This document shows, piece by piece, positions 12,857-23,003 of a DNA stretch of 64,000 bases. Each line of letters begins with the position of its first letter. The first letter of the stretch is position 1. The position numbers and the translations under genes were made by a program. The stretch covers positions 372,001 through 436,000 of the forward strand of contig BCJC01000007.1 in assembly GCA_001600175.1 (NCBI GenBank). Direction: 5' to 3'. This DNA comes from Erythrobasidium yunnanense (Eukaryota > Basidiomycota > Cystobasidiomycetes > Erythrobasidiales > Erythrobasidiaceae). The notes under the pieces were generated by a model. That model was given only the letters and a program-made list of their open reading frames with translations. It made no database searches and was not told where the DNA came from.

Positions 12857-13651
12857 ATGCAGCAGCAGCAGTACTACAGCGAGGATGACGCGACTCAAGC
12901 CGACCATAACCGCAGTCACCAGAATCAGCAAGGACAGCAGGACTACACCTACAGCGACCCTTACACTGTCCAGCGCTCCTCGTCGGCTGCTAAGCGACCT
13001 GACTGTGCGCGCAAGCTGGTAGTAGTAGGCGACGGAGGGTGCGGCAAGACGTGCCTCCTCATCGTATACAGCGAGAACAGATTTCCAGAGGTAGCGACAT
13101 GCAACATTACAGATTGAATGTTTGAGGCTAATGTATGTATATGTTCATGATGCCAGTCCTACATCCCCACCGTCTTCGAAAACTACCAAACCCTGGTGAC
13201 TTTTGAAAACAAGGTCGTCGAACTCGCGCTCTGGGATACGGCAGGGCAAGAGGACTACGACCGCTTACGCCCTCTATCGTATCCCGAAAGCCACGTCATC
13301 CTGATATGTTTCGCTATCGACTATCCTACATCCTTAGCCAACGTGACGGACAAGTGGGCGCCTGAAGTACAGCATTTCTGCGAAAGAGTGCCTATCATAC
13401 TGGTGGGGACAAAGACGGATTTAAGGAGGGATCAGAGGACGCTGGAGTTGTTACAGGCGCAGGGTGTCACGCCAATCACGCCAGAACAAGGACAGTCGGT
13501 AGCCAAAAGGATAGGAGCGGCGAAATATGCAGAATGCTCAGCAAAGACGGGACAGGGTGTTAAAGAGGTGTTCGATATGGCCCTGAAGGAGAGCATGAAG
13601 GGAAGCGTCATGGCCAAGCTCAGGAGGAAAACAGCCTGCACAATCCTATAA
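12857..13651 (+). CDS. RHO4: Rho-family small GTPase, Rho4-like
   Basis: Membrane-attached GTP switch for polarity, septation and cell-wall enzyme delivery. The protein (about 240 residues) has a 50-residue Gln/Tyr-rich N-terminal extension, then [16 protein letters not shown] (P-loop). One intron (donor GTAGCG near 13091, acceptor CCAG near 13156) falls just before the effector region [26 protein letters not shown] (switch II), GTKTDLRRD (NKxD-equivalent TKxD of Rho proteins) and [10 protein letters not shown] (SAK) are all present. The C-terminus is basic (KLRRKT) and ends in CTIL, a CaaX box whose final Leu predicts geranylgeranylation. The N-terminal extension favours Rho4 over Rho1, Rho3 or Cdc42; this is an inference from family knowledge. 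It converges with PBN1. Confidence 0.9.
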
Positions 13652-13936
13652 CTCCCTCTCTATCGTTCGACTCTTCGTTTATGCATCAGCATCATCAGTG
13701 CTCTATCCTATTATAAATGGACGTTTCTCGTTCGGCCGTCATCAGGTCTCTTCGCTTCAGATTGGTGTTTTCAGTATATAGTGTAGCTTATCCTCCGTCT
13801 TTCTCGTAGCGCAGCCTTCGTCTCATTTGCAATGTAGTGCAGTATAGACAACAATACACGCGTCGATGCGTCTTCACTAACACGGAATGGGCTCAGAACA
13901 CGAAAATTTCATTTGACGATGATTCCCTGTGTATTA

Positions 13937-15072
13937 CTACTGACTCTTGTTCTCTTTCGTCTTCTCTTTCGATTCCCTCACTTTGTTCTCAGTCTTCCAT
14001 TTCCTACTCATCTTCCACGCCTGTCTCGCTATCAAAGCCACTCCAATCCAAGTCACTGCCAGATTGACAATACTGACTATTTTGAGATCCCCCAGAACGC
14101 CTATAGGTACACGTACGATACTCTTTCCTGGCGCCGAACCTGCTGAAGTAGAAGCGGATGGGGATGAGGATGGGAAATCGTCGGGGAGGAGGTAGTGGTG
14201 AGGGAAAGTAGTGGAGGGATGTAGGGGACATGAAGAGGGGACGGAGTTGCGGAGTTCCTGAGGTACCAAGCTGAGACACGAAGAGCTTGCTTCCATTTTC
14301 CTGTATGGCGAGTTTTCTGTTCAACGCCGAGTAATATTCAGCTTTCATGCCTCGTGAGGGTTACGAGTGCAGACTGACCTTGCAACACATCACTCGGCTC
14401 CTCATCGCACGCCCAGAACACGCACGGCCACCTCAGATCTACATCTACAATATCCACTCTCCCCAGCTGTGGATTCTTATTCCACCAACCACCTCCGTAC
14501 CCGTTTCTTCCTTTCTCCGTCAAGTATCTCGATAGTACAGGTTCTTGATACCTTAGATGAACAGGTAACGTAACCTCTACGTCCACCGAAGGGATTTCAT
14601 AGCCTGGCGGTGGTTTATTCGAGTCGTTGTATGAAGAAGAAGAGGAGGATGAGGCCATTGGAATAGAGAGGAAAGCGATTGCATATTTGGAAGATGCATC
14701 GTCGTTGTCGCGCAGAGCAGAGACGGGCGCTTCTAGATCCATCTGCCCGCCAAGTAGCATCTCCGCATGTATCGGAACGCCTTTACTCCTACTCTTACTA
14801 TCCGCACCATCTGTATCAAATGTAGATCTTCGCGAAGTGATCAATCGTCCTTCTGAATGTAGTTGGCCTAATTGATACTGGTCCAAGATGACCGTGTTGT
14901 CCAATGTATAAAGTAGATGCAGATTGCACGTCGCATTTGATGATGATGATGATGAAGATGATAAGGATGAGATGTCGGCGCCTAGTGGGCGCAAGTACTT
15001 GATTTCAGTCACGAAGTCTGGATGAAACCCTGAGCTTGGGGAGGCATAGCTTGACGTGCTTGCTGAGGGCAT
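13937..15072 (-). CDS. PBN1: PIG-X/Pbn1, GPI-mannosyltransferase I stabilising subunit
   Basis: ER membrane glycoprotein that stabilises the mannosyltransferase adding the first mannose to the GPI precursor. Exon 1 (15072 to about 14380) has a Ser-rich lumenal part with DVEVTLPVHLRYQEP and a later DVDLRWPCVFWACDEE segment, both characteristic of PIG-X. One intron (donor GTCAGT, acceptor AACAG near 14318) joins to a second exon with HPSTTFPHHYLLP and a single C-terminal membrane helix (VSIVNLAVTWIGVALIARQA) followed by a basic cytosolic tail. About 357 residues. The runs of Ser codons ([11 protein letters not shown] and SSSSSSS) are simple-sequence insertions. A diverged copy of its 5' end lies at 16487-16560. 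Confidence 0.85.
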
Positions 15073-15872
15073 AGCAGCTGGTGGAGAAAGGAAGACAAGT
15101 GAGGGAATGGGATATTGCTGGCAAGGGAGTCGAGCAGCTGCAAAGAGCGTCTGATCCTAAGGCAAAATAGGGGCGGGCGTGCCTGAGCTCGATACAGGTA
15201 AGCGCTTCACAGACAACATTGTAGCTTCGAGCGATATTTCGCCTCGTCATAGCATGTATTCAAACCGTCCCATGCTGTGGGTTTCTACCCGCCCTCTGAG
15301 TATTTTATGCCACGCCGGGTCATACTGTACCTACCACGTTTAAGGTCATGACAGTTGGCTAAGTATTGCTCGCACCTCTTGCGCGTAAAGGCATGAAAGT
15401 CGGCTGTGGGAGGACTGATGACATAGCAGCAACGCACCAAGGTGAAAATTACATGAGCTCATACATTGAATGCAGCTCAAAGCTTAGGTTTATACTGTCT
15501 TGAATCTAGCGGCGTCTACCGCTGTAGCAGGCATGGATAGCTGGCCTGCTGGGTATCTTCTGACTTGAAGACCAGATGGTTGGAGGTGCCGGCTTCGCAT
15601 TGATCTGAACACCGACAACGTTTCAGCATTGGATCTTACTTATTGTTGTCCACTGTCGATCTTCGGCATGATTGAAGCGTGTCGGAACTATAGCAGGAGA
15701 CGTAAGCTGTAGTCAGATGCGGCGGTAGTCTCTGATTGAAAGGCAAGGCCCGACTATTGAGCAGGACTTGGGAGACGAGTAGGTGAAGGCTCGCAGATTG
15801 TAGGACGATCAGCAGAAGAGGAATACAGGGATTGAAGCGCTATCGAAAAGGGAACGCCAGCGATGACCAATC
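15073..15872. other. Intergenic, PBN1 promoter side
   Basis: About 800 bp with no reading frame I can support. It would hold the PBN1 promoter and the 3' flank of the CxxC protein gene on the minus strand. Confidence 0.4.
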
Positions 15873-16432
15873 TCAGAGCTCATCATACGCATGATGGGCA
15901 GAGGGTTGAGCTCCATAGCCGAGGCATTCCAGACATCTACGAGTCCGTATGATGATACTTAGACGCTGCCTATTGGGCTCATACTTGTGACACATGCTCA
16001 CATGTTCGCATAAAGAGGAGGGTTGTGCTTCGGAAGGCCATAAAGCAAAGTCTGGTCCTTCGTCTCTCCACAGTGGTCACAAAATCTTCGTTTAGGGTTA
16101 CTGGACATCTTTTCGTATTTGATAGCCTTGGAGTGTATTCCTCGGAGGTTTGTCTTGAATCTGCTGGGGGCTCGGAAAGGCATCGTCACTGATATGTTTG
16201 GGCGTGCACTGGCTTGCACTTGTTGGTCTCTCTTGATTGAGGTGGAGGAGAAGAGCAGAGGGGCAGTCTGGCACCTCGGTTTTATGGCCTTTCGGCGATC
16301 TAGTGCCAAGTCTCTATCGACCCGTAACATGAAGAGGAGGAAAACAATGAAAGTTAAGACCTTTGAAAGATTCGGTCTTCCCAAGTACCTTCGCTGCGGT
16401 TCCGGCCCTTGTATGTTGACGTCTGTAGGCAT
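15873..16432 (-). CDS. Candidate small CxxC protein with signal-anchor segment (island copy A)
   Basis: An ATG-started exon (16432-16002) and a short second exon (15936-15873) separated by a 65-nt intron with good GTGAGC donor and TAG acceptor; the joined length is exactly 165 codons. Near the N-terminus is a hydrophobic segment, VLTFIVFLLFML, that could be a signal or membrane anchor, followed by a basic stretch. The C-terminal part carries CDHCGETKDQTLLYG and, after the splice, ICLECLGYG, giving two CxxC pairs separated by about 25 residues, as in a zinc ribbon. The region 18918-19600 encodes a similar arrangement (CSICPEGGQTLKY then CRKC). I recognise no known family. Repeat copy A overlaps the N-terminal coding part. 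The splice model rests on the matching paralogue. Confidence 0.5.
16258..16409 (-). repeat. Dispersed ~150-bp repeat, copy A
   Basis: Shares with copy C blocks such as CTTTCGGCGATC, GTGCCAAGTCTC and CGACCCGTAAC, and with copy B the block GTACCTTCGCT plus a GTTCCGGCC/GTTTCGGCC block. All three copies are in the same orientation. In A and C the block sits at the 5' side of a candidate CxxC protein gene on the minus strand. Confidence 0.65.
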
Positions 16433-16781
16433 TGATAGTTAGACGTCGTTACGAGGCAGTCCAGCACGCGTTGATGGTAGTCTCTTTGGCGCCTAGTAGT
16501 CGTAGATGCTTTGAGTTCAGGCACAAAGTCTGGATGGAACCCTGATGAGGCTCGAAGAAGGTTGGTTTGAAGTGCTCGTGCTGGGACAAGGCCTGGTCGA
16601 CGATACGCGGTATCCAGAAATCATCAAGGTATTCCAGGTTAGTTCTGAAGATGCCTCTTTACTGTAACGAATCGGCACGAAAGATAGGGGCATGGCATGG
16701 CTCGAGGTTGACTGACGGATCTTTCTATTTCCCTCTCTTCTCCCTCCTCACCCTCAAATCCTGATCCTGATCCCACCAGCT
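16433..16781. other. Intergenic between CxxC gene A and FAD monooxygenase
   Basis: About 350 bp with no gene of its own. It contains the decayed PBN1 5' fragment (separate entry) and the promoter of the FAD monooxygenase, with a CT-rich stretch (TTTCCCTCTCTTCTCCCTCC) about 30 bp upstream of the start codon. Confidence 0.5.
16487..16560 (-). pseudogene. Decayed fragment of the PBN1 5' coding region
   Basis: Reading the minus strand gives SSGFHPDFVPELK, closely matching SSGFHPDFVTEIK at residues ~12-24 of intact PBN1. The DNA match (14978-15036 against 16487-16545, the same orientation) is strong at AAGTCTGGATG.AACCCTGA and continues to a shared CGCCTAGT block. A one-base length difference breaks the frame between these blocks, and there is no start codon or downstream PBN1 sequence. 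It is a partial, non-functional duplication of the neighbouring host gene. Confidence 0.7.
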
Positions 16782-18236
16782 ATGCACGTTCTCATATCTG
16801 GAGCTGGCATCGCAGGTTTGCCCTGCAACAATATCGACATAGACGATGCTGAGGCCTGTTTTGCAGGACCTACTTTGGCCTTTTGGCTCGCAAGGGCTGG
16901 TATTGATGTGACTATCGTCGAAAAAGCGCCGCAGCTACTCGCTACAGGGCAGAACATCGACATCTCCGGGAGTGCGCGACGCGTTATCCACAAGATGGGC
17001 CTGACCGACCAAGTCAAAGCGAGAAACACTACTGAAGAAGGAACTCAGTTCATCGGACCTGATGGAAAGCCATTCGCTCTTCTGCCACTCAAGCAAGGTG
17101 GTCCTAGCCCTACTTCCGAGTTTGAGATCCTAAGGGGAGACCTATCTCGCATTCTGTACGATGCCACGAAGAATAACACGAGAATCACATACCTATTCGA
17201 TACTGTCATCGATGAAGTGCTAGAGAACAGCCATGAATGCATCAGAGTGAAACTCAGCAGTGGAGATATACAAGAATACGATGTTCTGTGCGCCGCAGAT
17301 GGTCAATGGTCGCGAGTTAGGAAGATGTGTTTCCCTTCCAGTGCAGTAGACGTCGTCGATAAGAATCTTTACTGTGCCTATTGGACGTGTCCGCGTACAA
17401 CTCGCGATAATCGCTATTGGAACATCTACATCGAACTAGGTTCACGAGGTGTCAATCTCCGTCCCGATCCATATGGAACCATGCGAGCGTGCGTGACGAG
17501 GATGCCACTGGATGCGGCGCACAAGGCGGACTGGGAAGGAGCCTCCAGGGCTGACAGAGCGACGAAAATAAAATTTCTGAACAAGGAATTCAGCGATGCA
17601 GGGTGGGAAACGCAGAGACTGCTGGATGGACTGGACGAAGCTGGCGATTTCTACTTTCAGGCAGTGAAGCAGATCAAGATGAAATCGTGGTCGGAAGGGC
17701 GTGTGGTCTGTTTGGGCGATACTGCGTATGCGCCAACTCCTCTAACGGGTATGTCATGTACATCCTACCTCCGCTGAATGGTAAGCTGACAAGTTCTCCT
17801 TCCAGGGATGGGAACAAGTTTAGCCATAACGGGAGCATATCTGCTAGCTGGCGAGCTGAGCAATCTCTCTTCAGACATCACGCCCTCGCCGAGTCCAGCT
17901 TTCAAACGCTTCGAAGCAACCTTCAGACCTTTCGTAGAGAAAGTCCAGAATATCCCTTTCTTCATCCCCGCAATCGTACACCCTGCAACGGCGTGGAAGA
18001 GGTGGATCTTGCAAACCATCATCGCTGTGGGGTTCAGAATTGCGAATATCAGCTGGGTACAGAATTGTTTTACAAGTTCCTCGGACAAGGAGGACTTCGT
18101 ACTGCCTCGCTACTCAACATTTGAGGATGCGACAATGCTACCACGAGCAAACCATCGGATCAAGGAAAACCCCAGCGCACCGCTTGCTGCGTTTACGACG
18201 GGTGAATGCAAGGGAATAGGCAAGTCGGTAGGGTAG
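16782..18236 (+). CDS. FAD-dependent monooxygenase (class A, UbiH/PHBH fold)
   Basis: Flavoprotein hydroxylase of unknown substrate. Exon 1 encodes HVLISGAGIAG; a 51-nt intron (16816-16866) is removed so that the dinucleotide motif reads GAGIAGPTLAFWLARAGIDV. Then come ATGQNIDISGSARRV, a GD-containing segment (CLGDTAYAPTP, the second FAD motif) and, after a 57-nt intron (17749-17805), GMGTSLAITGAYLLAGEL. These are the conserved FAD-binding elements of the family. About 448 residues with a hydrophobic, possibly membrane-associated C-terminal part (WILQTIIAVGFRIANISWV). Such enzymes often act in secondary metabolism or detoxification. It is flanked on both sides by the island repeats and CxxC genes, which suggests an accessory region. 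The first intron is a multiple of three without stops. Confidence 0.9.
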
Positions 18237-18917
18237 CCGAAAGAGTTGGAGGAACGAAGCCCAGTGCCCAAGCTGTCTCGACTCGTAAGAATGGAGGGAG
18301 GGAGGAAACAAAGGAAGGCAACCCTTGCATGGTCCGGTCTCCCAATTTGCAAAGTACCTTCGCTACTGTTTCGGCCTTTGTTATAGGGTGACGATCGTAT
18401 GTATCGATAGCCAGCTCTGGCGAGGTAGTGCAGGACATACTGATCATAGCGCTCTGTATACTGACGACGACTCCGTTGAGTGCCACGCCAAGCGTTGAGA
18501 TCATCACTTTCCACCATGCAGTCAAAGCCGTCTTCCCTGTTTCTGCAAAGATGAGGATGCATGGCATTCTCTTTGTAGGTGTCTTGGATGAACGTACCTG
18601 GCTCGTACTCGGTCGACTTGACTTTCACTCCCTGTACTACGTCGATCTGAGCTAGCTCAGAGCAGAGCAGCCAACAGTCAGTCAGATAGAGAAGAATTCA
18701 AGCGTCCTCCAAGCTATTGAAGAGCTGTGTATCACCTCTTGTCAGTAGGACGCCCCGCTGAAGGGACAAGACTGCTATATGGGGTATTTAGGTCAGTGAA
18801 AGGCAATACTCGGTGACGGTGGCATTGGGGCAGTTTTAGGAGGAGGTAGGATGTGCATACAAGACAGGACAATTGCTATCCGACTCTAGCAAAGAGTCCG
18901 GAAGTGAATCGATCTTG
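18237..18917. other. Island spacer containing repeat copy B
   Basis: About 680 bp. It includes repeat copy B (18272-18372) and, on the minus strand, an open stretch (about 18,370-18,570) encoding a possible membrane helix (KVMISTLGVALNGVVVSIQS). That stretch could be a downstream exon of the CxxC gene C or a relic of another copy. I could not join it with confidence. Confidence 0.35.
18272..18372 (-). repeat. Dispersed ~150-bp repeat, copy B (shorter)
   Basis: Matches copy A best over GTACCTTCGCT..TGTTTCGGCC and matches A and C over the purine-rich core (GGAGGGAGG, AAAGGAAGG) and the TCTCGAC.CGTAA block. The edge that resembles TTTCGGCGATC in A and C is missing or too diverged to see. No CxxC gene follows it; it abuts the 3' end of the FAD monooxygenase. 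Confidence 0.55.
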
Positions 18918-19600
18918 TTACTTGCGGAGGCATTTGCGGCACCTGCGACCATCAGAATATCAGTCAAAGGAGCTCAAGGTGGATGTTGAGAACTCTTAAC
19001 TGACACTCGTATTTTGTGAACGACTTGGCCACTTTGATCACGATGGACGTACTTGAGAGTCTGGCCGCCTTCGGGGCAAATGGAACAGTCTTTGGAGTTT
19101 GAAATGTCTCCAGTATATCCATAATTTACGTTATTGTATTTGTAGGTGACTGGCAGGCTGGTTGTTATTGTCCCCGCCGGGGCTGCTGGCGGAGCCCGGA
19201 AGTATTCCTTGTCGTTCTTGTACTTCTGAATGCATTTCATGCACCTTGAAAATGGTTAGACTAGTCAGAAAACATCGCAGGGTTGGGTAGCGAGTGCTTT
19301 GAGACCTTACAGATAGACTTTTTCTGATTCGAGGCGATAGCCGAAGATCGGTCTGGAGCGACTGGGGAGACGACGGCACCATGCACAGGCGTCATGTTGA
19401 TCGTGTGGATCGGAAGTTGCCAGATAGTAGTAGTCGCCCCATTTGATTGTTTTGGGTCGACTGGGCATTGTTGGCAGAGACGTCTGTATAGTGTAAGCTT
19501 GTAGACTTGCGTAGCGGATGCTCTTGAAGCAGCGAATGCAGAGGAGACAAGAAGCACCACACAGTCTGAGCTTTTATGCCTTTTCGGCGATCGGGTGCCA
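18918..19600 (-). CDS. Candidate small CxxC protein (island copy C), 5' end unresolved
   Basis: Minus-strand exons encode a hydrophobic stretch (VVLLVSSAFAASRASA), CQQCPVDPKQ, a Pro-rich segment (FRAPPAAPAGTITTS) and CSICPEGGQTLKYVHRDQSG. A GTCAGT donor near 19006 and a CGCAG acceptor near 18945 would give a final VCRKCLRK and stop at 18918-18920. The spacing of CSIC and CRKC matches the CDHC...CLEC pair of copy A, and the surrounding SN.K...C..C.E...QTL.Y pattern is shared, so the two look paralogous. No ATG lies in frame upstream of the hydrophobic stretch without another exon, so the start is unknown and decay is possible. It stops short of MRS2 by about 280 bp. Confidence 0.35.
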
Positions 19601-19700
19601 AGTCTCCTTCGACCCGTAACGTTAAAGGGGAGGGGAAAAAAGGAAGGTAAGACCCTTCAAAGGTTCAGTCTCCCAATGTCCCCTTCGCTGCGGTCCCGAA
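19563..19700 (-). repeat. Dispersed ~150-bp repeat, copy C
   Basis: Best preserved edge: CTTTTCGGCGATCGGGTGCC, followed by AAGTCTCCTTCGACCCGTAAC, a purine-rich core, GGTTCAGTCTCCCAA and CCTTCGCTGCGGTCCCG. Aligns over most of its length with copy A (16258-16409) in the same orientation. Its left edge meets the hydrophobic coding stretch of CxxC gene C. Confidence 0.65.
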
Positions 19701-19878
19701 AGATTATGAGAATTGATGACGTCTGCTGCACCGGCATCACTGTCTTCTACGAGGTCGTCTAGCAGTACCATAGCAGTGTCGCTGACGTGTTCAACTGTAG
19801 AAGTAGAATGACAAGTCTTGACGATACTTTTTCCCTTTGTACCGATGCAGCGATCTAGTATCCTGTAGATCGTATTGA

Positions 19879-21380
19879 TCACGATTTACTGTGATGATGA
19901 ATAGGCATCGTGTTCCTCTTGAGTAGTTGATTCTGGTCCCCTTTGATGCGTCTTGCTCTAATCAGAGCGACTCTGCCCAACCTGACCACTAAGCCAGCGC
20001 ATAGCAGCGAAAAGCCAGTCATGTAGATGAAGAAGCCAGGAGCCTCTTCCAGACCACTCGTGAGGTTCATGCCGAAAAGTGCGCCTATGAATGCTGCGAC
20101 ACCCATGCCGAGCGTAGCTACCGCTATCGTGATCTCCAGGTTCAGAAGACGGTTTCGAGTGCTGGATAGGAGGAGCGTGACGTGGTTGTTCAAGCTTTGC
20201 AGACGGGAGAGTACCGAATTGGCGACTGTGACAAGGGAATAGGCATGATGTCGATATCTGCGCGGACTTATCAGCTTGACCCTGTGTATCGCTGCATTGG
20301 CAGCCTACGTTTCAAGTAGTAGTTCTACTTCATCATCATTCCCAAGCTCTCTTGCTTTACCGTTCGCTCGATCCGTGAGGTACATCGACGCCATATCGAC
20401 CTCTTCTCCCAGGACTAGATCGATAGCTGACCGAAACTCGCTAGCCAGTTCTTTGAACTCCTCGCCTGAGTCTTTCAGTTCTAGCATACTTTGTAGAGCT
20501 GCTGTCGGTATCGAGTCGGACTCGGTGAGGAGGCGTAGGAGATCGTTGAAGCGGGTCTGAAGCTTTTCAGATCGATGAAAGAGGCCTGCTGTCGTATCTT
20601 CCAACAGCGCTTCTAGTGCACTTTCACAGTGGGTAAGTGTTGGATTCATTATTGCGAGCGTCTGGCAACTCACATAAACTCGAAAGGTGTCGCCTCGCCG
20701 CCTTCGGGTTGTGCAAGCCTGTCCTTGACTATGATATGGCGCATATCGCGCTGGAGCTTCTGAGCGCAAGGTGATATAGCCTCAGACTCTGATTGCGTCT
20801 GTGCTGTTTCCGGATCGATCGATGGAGTGACTGGCACTTCTTCGTCTTCCTGAATTTCGACGAGCGGTTCCAGAAGGAGCATCTTATCATGCCTTATGAC
20901 TGCCCGTATCTTCGACACAGAGTAGACTATAGAGCCGGGTCTCACAAACAGCTGGCCTCTTCTAGCTCCAGGCTGCATTTATTCAGCGTTCAGCTTGAAT
21001 CGCACACGTGGGCGGTCGCAAGCACTCACCACATCCACATCCAGTGTCCCCAGATCTCTAGGCTGCAGATTGTATGTTCTACATGTTTCGAGCTTATCGA
21101 GCCTATCCGCCTTCCTTACGTCAATCTCGATAGATTCAGACGGCGAACCTTCTTTCAGGCTGAAAAGCGATCCACGAGCTTTCAATACAGAGTGTGAGAA
21201 CTTGGAGTCTTTGCCGAGCACTTTGCGTAAGGATTGACGGACGTCTTCATGGTGCGCATAGCGGGTCGAGGTAGGGAGTGTGCTGAACGATGACTTCACG
21301 AAGAGGCGTGAGATACTGCTGAGACTGAGACTGAGACTGAGGGGGCTACTGCGACATATGGAACATAACGAAGCTTGCAT
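19879..21380 (-). CDS. MRS2: Mitochondrial inner-membrane Mg2+ channel Mrs2/Lpe10 (CorA family)
   Basis: Pentameric Mg2+ channel of the inner mitochondrial membrane. The start at 21380 gives a Ser/Arg-rich presequence (SRLFVKSSFSTLPTSTRYAH). Exons then encode the N-terminal domain ending near QPRDLGTLDVDV, then RPGSIVYSVSKIRAVIRHDK, which fits the Mrs2 alpha/beta core. After a helical region (CESALEALLEDTTAGL; LNNHVTLLLSSTRNRLLNLE) come two membrane helices around GMGVAAFIGALFGMN and FFIYMTGFSLLCAGLVVRLG. The GMN selectivity signature is intact and followed by an acidic loop (LTSGLEEAPG). At least four introns. About 420 residues, a normal size. The C-terminus is basic and His-rich, facing the matrix. 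Confidence 0.92.
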
Positions 21381-21459
21381 CGATGCGAGAGACGATTAGA
21401 GTAAAGCGAACCCGGCGCAAAAGTGAAGATGCATATGAATCGTTGCAGTCGCATGATAG

Positions 21460-22895
21460 CTACACCTCCTGAACAGTCATATCTTCATCCTCATCTACCG
21501 ATTGGAGCTTCGGCCCTTGCTCCTCATCCCGCATGAGCATATTGACCAATCTCTCAATCGCAATGCTCGTATCCTCCGACCTTTCCGCCTTATGCGCAAC
21601 TTTGATAATCTCATACACTCCCTTCGCACGTAGATGATCCCTTCCTTCCCTCGTCCCGCACAGCAGAACAAGCGTTTCTATCAGCATTAAGCGGATATTC
21701 GGATCGCTCTCGCGTTGCTTGTCTGGCGGTAATAGTTGGAGCTCTTCTGGAAACTTATCTTGTTCCTCTAGATCGAACTCTTCAGGACCGCAGAGAGGTA
21801 GGAGGATATAGGGAAGGAAATTGACTGAGCCAGAGGATAGAAGAAGGGGATGCGCTTCCGTTACAAAAGCGCAGTTTCTGTGGCGAAAGAATTGGTCAGA
21901 AGAGTGGAAAATCAAGCCAGCTGTTCTGTGACCCACTTAAGCGTGCTTGCGACTCCCGCTCGCCGGATCGGACTCTTATGCTCGGTGAACACGACCAGGT
22001 CCGCTAGCGGCACGACGGACGTGCTTCCTGGTTTCAGCGAGTCTGGCATGCCGAGTAAAGACTGCCGTCCGTCCGCGATCTGAGACACAGTGGCTCAGCT
22101 GTGGTCTCGCAGATATTTGGTAAAAGGGGACAACTCACATTGACTGCCGAAAGGTTGGCGAAGACATGTGCTAGATAGTCGTATTTCGCATATTTATTGA
22201 TTCCTTCCTTTGCGAACACACTAACAAGCTTCTCTAGCGACTTTACGCCATTCTTGCTCTCGTCTACTTCCAAGCAGGCCTTGCAGACTTTGTCGAGCTT
22301 GGTAAGGTTTGATAGCAGCATACATGCCAGATCAGCAAGAGGCGACGAAGTGTCCTGCGAGTAAATGCAAAGTCAGACTCTGCCCAACTTGTACCGCGAT
22401 GGATCGGCAACTCACTAGAACCTGCTGAAGCAGATAGTCCACATACCCCTCCAGTGCAGCGACTTTCGCACATGTAGTTATCGTGTCTGTAAGGTTGACT
22501 AGCGCAGTCAAAGCAGCCTGCTTGGTCGACTACTGAGCAAGCAGCGGGTTGGTCAGTCTGCTGACTTTCCAGGTCTAAGAGCGGGCGTACTACATACCTC
22601 ATCCTTGCTAGCTCTTGATAAGCCAGCGAGTACGTTCAGATAGCCATTCCCTTCTGGCCCTGTACCCTGTTTCGTAAAGAGGTTTCTCTGCGGCGCTGTC
22701 TGGACGGTGAAAGGAAGGAGATTTGCGATGGATAGTTCTACGAGCTGAGGAGTAGGATGGACGAGGAACGAGAGAAGCTGGCGACCGAAAGCACAGGAAA
22801 AGCATGACGAAGGTCTCAGAATTTTGATGTTTCTTGGACTTCTTGCAGGATCTTTGGTAGTATCTCACCTCGCTAACTTGATGATCTGTGCTCAT
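21460..22895 (-). CDS. HGH1: HGH1/FAM203, co-chaperone for eEF2 folding
   Basis: ARM/HEAT-repeat protein that works with TRiC/CCT and Hsp90 in folding of elongation factor 2 (family knowledge). A nine-codon first exon (MSTDHQVSE) ends at a GTGAGA donor; the next exon encodes LLSFLVHPTPQLVELSIANL, then TAPQRNLFTKQG and STKQAALTALVNLTDTITTC after another intron. The C-terminal exon holds LPYILLPLCGPEEFDLEEQD and LQLLPPDKQRESDPNIRLML, the most conserved block of Hgh1. The start is 108 bp from the divergent ADE16/17 start, so the two share a short bidirectional promoter. About 370 residues. Confidence 0.9.
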
Positions 22896-23003
22896 CCTTG
22901 AAGCTTATACGTTAGATGTACCGGATGTTGTTAGCTTCTCGGAGTCAAGAGCCTTGAAATTTCACAGCTCTGTCTCGTAGCTACCCCTAAATTCGCTTTA
23001 GCC

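Noticed and set aside
14930-14965. GAT-repeat stretch as a microsatellite of special interest
   Set aside because: It is simply the codon run for the Ser-rich segment of PBN1 on the opposite strand.
16256-19700. The three repeats as a SINE, MITE or LTR remnant
   Set aside because: No terminal inverted repeats, poly-A tail, target-site duplications or tRNA-like promoter boxes could be seen. The tie to CxxC gene starts favours gene-unit duplication.
19622-19882. 86-codon minus-strand open frame upstream of repeat copy C
   Set aside because: It starts with GTG and overlaps the end of MRS2. Its last part resembles the peptide encoded by repeat copy A, which is better explained by the shared DNA repeat.
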